Notes under the pieces: model-generated
The model's input: only the letters and a program-made list of their open reading frames with translations
What the model was told of the DNA's origin: nothing
Databases searched by the model: none
Origin: JAXFQS01 sp034178815
GTDB taxonomy: Bacteria > Verrucomicrobiota > Kiritimatiellia > RFP12 > DVOR01
Reading direction: 5' to 3'
Length of the DNA stretch: 5,679 nt
Assembly: GCA_034178815.1 (NCBI GenBank)
Contig: JAXFQS010000021.1
Location: 1-5,679 of the forward strand
Program-made: the position numbers and the translations under genes
Shown here: positions 1 through 3,973 of the stretch, piece by piece
How the letters are laid out: every line of letters begins with the position of its first letter
Numbering within the stretch: position 1 is the first letter of the stretch

Positions 1-119
1 ACCGAGCAATGTCCGCACCGTCCGGCGTCTAGGGGACTTTCCAGTTCGCGGCAAAGGAATTCCATCAGGCAGTCGCGGGCGTCGAATTCGGCTGTGGGCT
101 CGGACGATTGGCTGGGCAT
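1..119 (-). CDS. Possible 5' end of a truncated gene with RecQ-like zinc-site cysteines (runs off left edge)
   Basis: Reading the minus strand from an ATG at 119-117 gives 39 open codons to the edge. The peptide has cysteines at residues 17, 23, 35 and 38. The stretch CLMEFLCRELESPLDAGRCG (17-36), followed by H-C, resembles the zinc-binding segment of RecQ-type helicases, where a Cys, an 'FL..xLDDP' stretch and CxxC occur in that order. In RecQ this segment follows about 350 residues of helicase domain, but here it sits at the very N-terminus, and the bases upstream hold no helicase sequence. This is therefore either a different small zinc protein or a gene remnant. Codon choice is like that of the neighbours and a good promoter lies just upstream (147-175). 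There is no Shine-Dalgarno sequence before the ATG. The frame stays open upstream to 257 without another ATG, but that part looks non-coding. Function is not assigned. Confidence 0.35.
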   Translation of the reverse strand, partial: MPSQSSEPTAEFDARDCLMEFLCRELESPLDAGRCGHCS

Positions 120-146
120 AGGATGGAATCGGGGAGATTTAGCGGA

Positions 147-175
147 ATTGTAGCACAATGCGCGGTGGGGCTCAA
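147..175 (-). promoter_or_regulatory. Putative extended -10 sigma70 promoter facing left
   Basis: On the minus strand TTGAGC (175-170) is followed after 17 bases by TACAAT (152-147). TG plus one base precedes the -10 box, giving TGCTACAAT, an extended -10. Transcription would start near 140, about 20 bases before the ATG at 119. The core ATTGTGCTACAAT is nearly identical to that of the promoter at 3209-3237 (ATTGTGCTATCAT), which supports both. Confidence 0.5.
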
Positions 176-222
176 TGACAAAATCGGGAGGTTGGCACCT
201 TGGGGGGCGGTGGATTGGCTTC

Positions 223-252
223 TTGACAGGGCGCGGGCGGGTAGGATAGGAT
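223..252 (+). promoter_or_regulatory. Putative promoter of the WbsX-like gene
   Basis: A perfect -35 hexamer TTGACA (223-228) is followed after 18 bases by TAGGAT (247-252), a 4-of-6 match to TATAAT. Transcription would then start about 259-260, on the preferred ATG, implying a leaderless or nearly leaderless message. However, an AGGA at 248-251 is well placed as a ribosome binding site for the same ATG, and the two readings conflict. A TAGGAT at 242-247 has a spacing of only 13. Confidence 0.35.
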
Positions 253-259
253 GGAGTTT

Positions 260-1426
260 ATGAATAAGATTGTGCTGATATTGTGGGCAGGTCTCGCAGC
301 GTGGGGCTATTGCGGAACGGAGGTGGCGGCGATTTACTATCCGCACTGGCATCCCTATCCGGCGGGGGAGCGGATTTTCGGTGCAGGCCGCTGCGAGTAT
401 GATTTAGTGCGCCGCCAGAAGCCGCGCTACCCTGGGCATCCGGTGCCAATCCAACCCTTGATGGGATATTATGACGAGACGAATCCGGCTGTCGTTGCCA
501 AGGAGATTGACTTGGCCGCCGATGCCGGCATCGGGGTCTTTCTCTTCGACTGGTATTTCTACGGTCGGGAGCCGATGATGCAGGAGGCGCTCGACCGAGG
601 TTTCCTCAAGGCCCCCAACGCCGGGCGTATGCGCTTCGCCTTGATGTGGTGCTACCACGACCGGCGCAACCGCTTCGGCGCACGCCCCGAGGATCCCGGG
701 GCTTGGATCGCCCGTCGGGAGCAGACCCCGGAGGAGTTCAGACGCTGCTTCGCCTATGTCCTGGAGCACTACCTGACGCACCCGCTCTACTGGCGCAAGA
801 ACGGTCGCCCCTTCTTCTCCATATTCAACGCCCACGAGTTCATCCGCGCCATGGGCGGGCCCGCCAAAACCAAAGCCCTGTTGGCAGAGGCCGACGCCCT
901 CGCCGCCCGCAAAGGCCTCCCGCCAATTTACTGGCACGCCATGCAGGGCGATGCATTCGCCGACTACCGCGATGCAGGATTTTCCGCCTGCTCGGCGTAC
1001 AACATCACCTGCCACGACTGCCCCGACTACTGGGGCCGTTTCAAGCGCGGCGAGCAACTTTTCGACTACGCGGAAGTCGCCCAAGCACACCGCCGAATCT
1101 GGCGCGAGCGTGCCAACCTTCCGGGGCTGACCTACCTGCCAACCGTCACCCGTGGTTGGGACTGCTCCGCCCGTTGCCATCCCGACGAAGCCTTCCCCTG
1201 GCGCGATGGAAGTTATCCCTACAGCGGTATCGTCACCAACAATTCCCCCCAACTCTTCCAGAGCCTTCTCGCCGATGCCAAGACCTTCGCCGAAACCGCC
1301 CCCTGCCGTCCGGAAGCCATTATCATCAACGCCTGGAACGAGTACACCGAAGGCTGCTGGCTAGTCCCCGACAAGCACCTCGGCAACGCCTCTCTCCAGG
1401 CCGTTCGCGCCATCTTCAACCCCTAG
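260..1426 (+). CDS. Secreted WbsX-family / GH99-like protein
   Basis: This 388-residue protein has a hydrophobic N-terminus (residues 1-19) typical of a Sec signal peptide, then a catalytic domain of the WbsX/GH99-like type. Family-like landmarks in order are YYPHWH (26-31), GYYDETNP (69-76), FLFDWYFYG (94-102), LMWCYHD (128-134) and, near the end, NAWNEYTEG (357-365). The E-x-x-E pair E361/E364 sits where GH99 endo-alpha-mannosidases carry their catalytic glutamates within an 'NEWxEG' motif. WbsX proteins are often labelled glycosyltransferases from O-antigen loci; a signal peptide and neighbouring beta-helix enzyme argue instead for an exported polysaccharide-active hydrolase. The substrate is unknown. 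Eleven cysteines suggest disulfides. I prefer the ATG at 260 because AGGA (248-251) lies 8 bases upstream; an in-frame ATG at 251 would add three residues. Another gene follows after 76 bases on the same strand. Confidence 0.85.
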   Translation: MNKIVLILWAGLAAWGYCGTEVAAIYYPHWHPYPAGERIFGAGRCEYDLVRRQKPRYPGHPVPIQPLMGYYDETNPAVVAKEIDLAADAGIGVFLFDWYFYGREPMMQEALDRGFLKAPNAGRMRFALMWCYHDRRNRFGARPEDPGAWIARREQTPEEFRRCFAYVLEHYLTHPLYWRKNGRPFFSIFNAHEFIRAMGGPAKTKALLAEADALAARKGLPPIYWHAMQGDAFADYRDAGFSACSAYNITCHDCPDYWGRFKRGEQLFDYAEVAQAHRRIWRERANLPGLTYLPTVTRGWDCSARCHPDEAFPWRDGSYPYSGIVTNNSPQLFQSLLADAKTFAETAPCRPEAIIINAWNEYTEGCWLVPDKHLGNASLQAVRAIFNP

Positions 1427-1435
1427 CCTTCAGGC

Positions 1436-1468
1436 GGGATTCGTCCTTCCCTGCATCGCCGAAATCCC
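1436..1468 (+). other. Weak intergenic hairpin between the first two plus-strand genes
   Basis: GGGATTCG (1436-1443) can pair with CGAAATCCC (1460-1468) with one bulged base, leaving a 16-base loop. No T-run follows, so it is not a standard intrinsic terminator. It could protect or attenuate the message between two co-transcribed genes, or it may be chance in GC-rich DNA. Confidence 0.2.
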
Positions 1469-1502
1469 TTCGCAACCACCCTCCTAACGGACTCCCGAAC
1501 GA

Positions 1503-2882
1503 ATGAAAAAGACCCTTGCGCTCTTGCCGCTTCTCGCCCTCTTCCTGCTTACCCCGGGCTGCCGCCTGTTCGCACCCGCCCCCGAGCCGCCAGACATCAC
1601 TCAGACCCTTCAGAACCAGATAGACGAGGCCTTTCGTGCTGGCGGCGGCGAGGTCGTCGTACCTGCCGGAAGGTATCGAATCAAGGGCATTCGCCTGCGC
1701 AGTCGCGTCACCCTTCGCCTCCAGGACGGGGTCGAGATGCTCGCCTCCAGACGCCCGGAAGATTATGACATTCTCAGGTACGACACCCTTGAACCCGTGC
1801 CGAGGGAAGTCCTCAGCGATGCCCTCTACATCCCGCCCCACAAGCGCACCAGTTTCGACTTCATCAACATTCCCGGCACCCGGTGGAATAACGCCATCAT
1901 CCGCCTCTACGGGGCCACTGACGCGGCCATTATCGGTGAAGGGAAGGCGGTCATTGACGGGTGCAACTCCTTCGATCCGTTGGGCGAGAATGGGTTTCGT
2001 GGCGTGCACGGGGTCTCGGCCTTCGCCTGCACCAATCTGACCTTTGAGGGGGTGACATTCCGCCGCACGGGCAATTGGGCGTACCGGCTGCAGCACTGTG
2101 CGAATCTGGCCTTCCGCAAGTTGACCGTGCTGGCGGGGCATGACGGCATCCATGTGCGGGGGTGCGCGCGGGTGACTATTGAGGATTGCACGCTCCACAC
2201 CGGGGACGATGCCATTGCGGGCTATGCCAATACGGATGTCATCGTCCGCCGTTGCGACCTCAATACGGCCTGCAGCGCGTTCCGCTTTGGGGGCACGAGG
2301 GTGCTGATTGAGGGGTGCACGGCTTGGGGCCCGGGCATCTACCCCATACGCCACAGTCTGACCCGCCAGCAGTTGAAAGAGGGGCTGGTCGACGATTCCC
2401 CCAAGGGCCGGCGGAATATGCTGGCGTTCTTCACCTATTTCTGCGACAAGATGGTGCCGGTACCCGAGCCGCCGGGGCAAATCCTCATTCGAAACTGCAC
2501 GATTTGCGACTGCGACCGCCTGTTGCACTACAACTTCTCGGGCAACGAAGTCTGGCAACTCGGGGCGCCGCTTGCCGATATCACCTTCGAGCAGATTCGC
2601 GCCTCTGGCATCAAAATGTCCCTCTGCGCCTACGGGGACAAGGCTACGCCCACGCGCCTGGTTTTGCGCGACTGCTCCATTGGTTTTGCCAAGCCCGTCC
2701 CGGAATTCCTTCGCGCCGCCTGGCTCGACAGCCTCGAACTCGACCGCGTGTGGGTGCGCAACGCCTCCGGCCCGACGATTCGCTACTGGGGCGCGCGCCA
2801 ACCCGTGCTTCGCGGGCAGGCTCAGGGCATACAGCCCGAGGTTCAAGCCGCAACCAAGCCCTTCAAGACGGCCCCTATTTGA
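1503..2882 (+). CDS. GH28-like right-handed parallel beta-helix lipoprotein (putative polysaccharide-degrading enzyme)
   Basis: The 459-residue product begins with a lipoprotein signal peptide ending in LTPGC, so Cys20 is the likely lipidated residue. The mature part opens with GGGEVVVPAG (47-56) and a following beta-strand run, the usual entry to pectinase-like helices. Beta-helix rungs with regular 'V.IE.C' repeats follow. HDGIHV (213-218, D214) and GDD (234-236, D235/D236) match the GH28 'NTDGI' and 'GDD' blocks, and the 21-residue spacing equals that of D180-D201 in Aspergillus niger endopolygalacturonase II. The GH28 'GHG' block is replaced by A-C-S (256-258). R283 in YPIRHSL may play the part of the RIK arginine. 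The family is thus GH28-like but divergent; its substrate cannot be read from sequence. It follows the WbsX-like gene by 76 bases without its own visible promoter or Shine-Dalgarno, suggesting co-transcription. The start is fixed by the MKKTLALL signal peptide. Confidence 0.85.
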   Translation: MKKTLALLPLLALFLLTPGCRLFAPAPEPPDITQTLQNQIDEAFRAGGGEVVVPAGRYRIKGIRLRSRVTLRLQDGVEMLASRRPEDYDILRYDTLEPVPREVLSDALYIPPHKRTSFDFINIPGTRWNNAIIRLYGATDAAIIGEGKAVIDGCNSFDPLGENGFRGVHGVSAFACTNLTFEGVTFRRTGNWAYRLQHCANLAFRKLTVLAGHDGIHVRGCARVTIEDCTLHTGDDAIAGYANTDVIVRRCDLNTACSAFRFGGTRVLIEGCTAWGPGIYPIRHSLTRQQLKEGLVDDSPKGRRNMLAFFTYFCDKMVPVPEPPGQILIRNCTICDCDRLLHYNFSGNEVWQLGAPLADITFEQIRASGIKMSLCAYGDKATPTRLVLRDCSIGFAKPVPEFLRAAWLDSLELDRVWVRNASGPTIRYWGARQPVLRGQAQGIQPEVQAATKPFKTAPI

Positions 2883-3207
2883 GCCCCGACCCCTTCTTGC
2901 CAACCTCCTGATGCCGAGGCTAGCCACCGTTCGCCCTTTATATAAGGTATGAATGGGGGGCATTGGTAGGCAGTTCCGCCCGCCCGAGGAACCCACCGGC
3001 CGCCATCCGTCCGGAAGCCGTCGAGCCCGCCGTGCCGGATGGATCGCGGGCCAGTTCATTCGCCGGCTCAGCCGACTTGAAGCGGGGGGTAATCCCGCCG
3101 CGCCGAATGCGACGCACGGGCGGGGGAGGCGGCTTCGGACGGCGGCACAACCCGTTGCCTCGCCCCCTCGGCGGTCAGCCATAATTTCTCGCCGCGCGTG
3201 TTATCTA
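2883..3207. other. GC-rich gene-free spacer with several inverted repeats
   Basis: This is the first 325 bases of the 437-base gap between the two gene pairs. Several frames are open here on both strands, but they are rich in Arg, Pro and Gly, lack family features, and one runs across the downstream promoter, so I treat none as a gene. Inverted repeats lie at 3003-3042 (CCATCCG/CGGATGG), 3064-3074 (CGGCTCAGCCG), 3082-3098 (GCGGG/CCCGC) and 3122-3167. A short AT-rich island at 2935-2947 (CCCTTTATATAAGG region) stands out from its surroundings. No intrinsic terminator with a T-run was found for the upstream gene. I do not recognise a known structured RNA in either strand. Confidence 0.5.
3122..3167. 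repeat. Long GC-rich imperfect inverted repeat
   Basis: GGGGGAGGC (3122-3130) can pair with GCCT-CG-CCCCC (3157-3167), giving nine base pairs with a two-base bulge and a 26-base loop. It lies about 40 bases upstream of the promoter at 3209. It could be a factor-dependent termination structure for the upstream unit, a protein-binding site, or part of a dispersed palindromic repeat. Confidence 0.3.
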
Positions 3208-3208
3208 T

Positions 3209-3237
3209 TGGACAGCACGGGAAGATTGTGCTATCAT
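3209..3237 (+). promoter_or_regulatory. Extended -10 sigma70-type promoter of the lipoprotein/surface-protein unit
   Basis: TGGACA (3209-3214) and TATCAT (3232-3237) are separated by 17 bases, and TG at 3229-3230 one base before the -10 box makes an extended -10 (TGCTATCAT). The site lies in a locally AT-richer stretch of a GC-rich spacer, about 80 bases before the ATG at 3320. Expected transcription start is near 3244, giving a leader of about 75 bases. Confidence 0.65.
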
Positions 3238-3255
3238 TTGCTTGTGTTTTATCCG

Positions 3256-3266
3256 CACGCAGCGTG
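3256..3266. promoter_or_regulatory. Operator-like palindrome just after the transcription start
   Basis: CACGC-A-GCGTG is a perfect 11-base inverted repeat centred about 17 bases downstream of the expected start. A second small hairpin, GCCC (3274-3277) with GGGC (3283-3286) and loop TTTAG, follows in the leader. The first could be a repressor site; neither is recognised as a known element. Confidence 0.25.
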
Positions 3267-3307
3267 GAACTGTGCCCTTTAGGGGCGATGTGCGCGGCGG
3301 GCGGCTT

Positions 3308-3312
3308 GAGGA
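3308..3312 (+). promoter_or_regulatory. Ribosome binding site GAGGA
   Basis: GAGGA lies 7 bases before the ATG at 3320 and decides that start over the in-frame ATG at 3341 (residue 8). Confidence 0.7.
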
Positions 3313-3319
3313 TTGAACT

Positions 3320-3916
3320 ATGTTGAAGCGTTGCTTTCAGATGCGCCGAGGGCTGGCGATTGCCCTGCTGGCGGGGTTGATTGCCGCGGCGGGCTGCCGT
3401 CGCAAGCAAGAGCCCTCCGCCTCGCCGACGCCAGAGCCCAAGAGCGTCGAACAACTCGGGCAGGAGCGAATGGCCGACCCCGTCTATATGCGCGAACTCT
3501 CCGAGAAGGGCGCCGCCGCTCGCAAAGCCCGCAAAGCCTCCGTCGAGGCGCGCCGCAAACTGCTTCAGATTGAGAGCCGCGTCAAAGCCACCCTTTCGCC
3601 CAGTGCCACGCCCGCCGAAGTCCAGGCCGCCTGCGCCAAAGACCCCGATTGGCAGGCCCAGAAAAAGGTCTGCGACCAGCGCAAGGCCGAATCCCTCCAG
3701 CGTCAGCGCGAAACCGCCGCCTGCGTCGGCGAACGCATCCGCCGTCAGCACCCCGTCGGCATTCGGACGAACCGCACCGTTGTCGCCCCGCGCCCGATTG
3801 ACAAAGCCCTTGCCTCCAATATCCAAGCCCGAGCCCGCCACATGCGCCGGACTGCCGCCGAGGCACGCCTCGCGCCTGCCACCAATAACCTCGCGTCCCC
3901 CGCGCCGGGCAACTGA
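3320..3916 (+). CDS. Small coiled-coil lipoprotein of unknown function
   Basis: The 198-residue product starts with basic residues, a hydrophobic stretch (11-25) and the lipobox AAGC, so Cys26 is the probable lipid-anchored N-terminus. A Pro/Ser-rich linker (31-41) follows. Residues about 43-140 are rich in Ala, Arg, Lys, Glu and Gln and look helical and probably coiled-coil, broken by a proline-containing turn near 93-99. The motif Asp-Pro-x-aromatic occurs twice, at DPVY (53-56) and DPDW (108-111), each opening a charged helix, so the helical part may be an internal duplication. Cys105 and Cys118 flank the second copy. The C-terminus (141-198) is Arg-rich, then Ala/Pro/Asn-rich. No enzymatic motif is visible. 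It sits first in an apparent two-gene unit, 57 bases before a large secreted protein, so a periplasmic or outer-membrane helper role for that protein is a reasonable but unproven guess. Confidence 0.75.
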   Translation: MLKRCFQMRRGLAIALLAGLIAAAGCRRKQEPSASPTPEPKSVEQLGQERMADPVYMRELSEKGAAARKARKASVEARRKLLQIESRVKATLSPSATPAEVQAACAKDPDWQAQKKVCDQRKAESLQRQRETAACVGERIRRQHPVGIRTNRTVVAPRPIDKALASNIQARARHMRRTAAEARLAPATNNLASPAPGN

Positions 3917-3963
3917 ACCGTCAACTTTTTGGAACTAGCCGAAGATCCCTCTAGAGCATAAGT

Positions 3964-3967
3964 GGAG
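3964..3967 (+). promoter_or_regulatory. Ribosome binding site GGAG
   Basis: GGAG lies 6 bases before the ATG at 3974 and supports that start. No promoter is evident in the 57-base gap, so the downstream gene probably shares the promoter at 3209. Confidence 0.65.
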
Positions 3968-3973
3968 CCCCAG

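Noticed and set aside
1..153. Plus-strand frame open from the left edge to TAG at 151-153
   Set aside because: The translation is Ser/Arg-rich with no recognisable features, and codon choice is unlike the neighbours; the minus strand reads better.
404..1252. Open frame of 282 codons on the minus strand
   Set aside because: It is antisense to the conserved WbsX-like domain and shows low-complexity Gly/Val/Ala composition.
646..1506. Open frame of 286 codons on the plus strand, Arg/Pro-rich
   Set aside because: It is out of frame with the WbsX-like gene, whose conserved catalytic motif lies in the overlapping part.
2935..2950. AT-rich island with TATATAAGG that could be a -10 box
   Set aside because: No -35-like hexamer at a usable distance on the plus strand, and no credible gene close downstream.
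1416..3182. Long open frame of 588 codons on the minus strand
   Set aside because: It lies opposite the whole beta-helix lipoprotein gene, has no signal peptide or family motif, and is explained by the codon bias of the real gene, which avoids codons that read as stops on the other strand.
2953..3282. Possible 109-residue gene in the spacer with AAGG just upstream of its ATG
   Set aside because: Arg/Pro/Gly-rich without family features, and it runs straight through the well-formed promoter at 3209-3237 into the leader.
3068..3841. Open frame of 257 codons on the minus strand over the small lipoprotein
   Set aside because: The plus-strand gene has a promoter, ribosome site and lipoprotein signal; the antisense frame has none of these.
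3917..3973. CTCTAGAG palindrome and a T-run in the gap between the last two genes, considered as terminator or attachment site
   Set aside because: The T-run is not preceded by a GC hairpin and the eight-base palindrome is too short to mean much.
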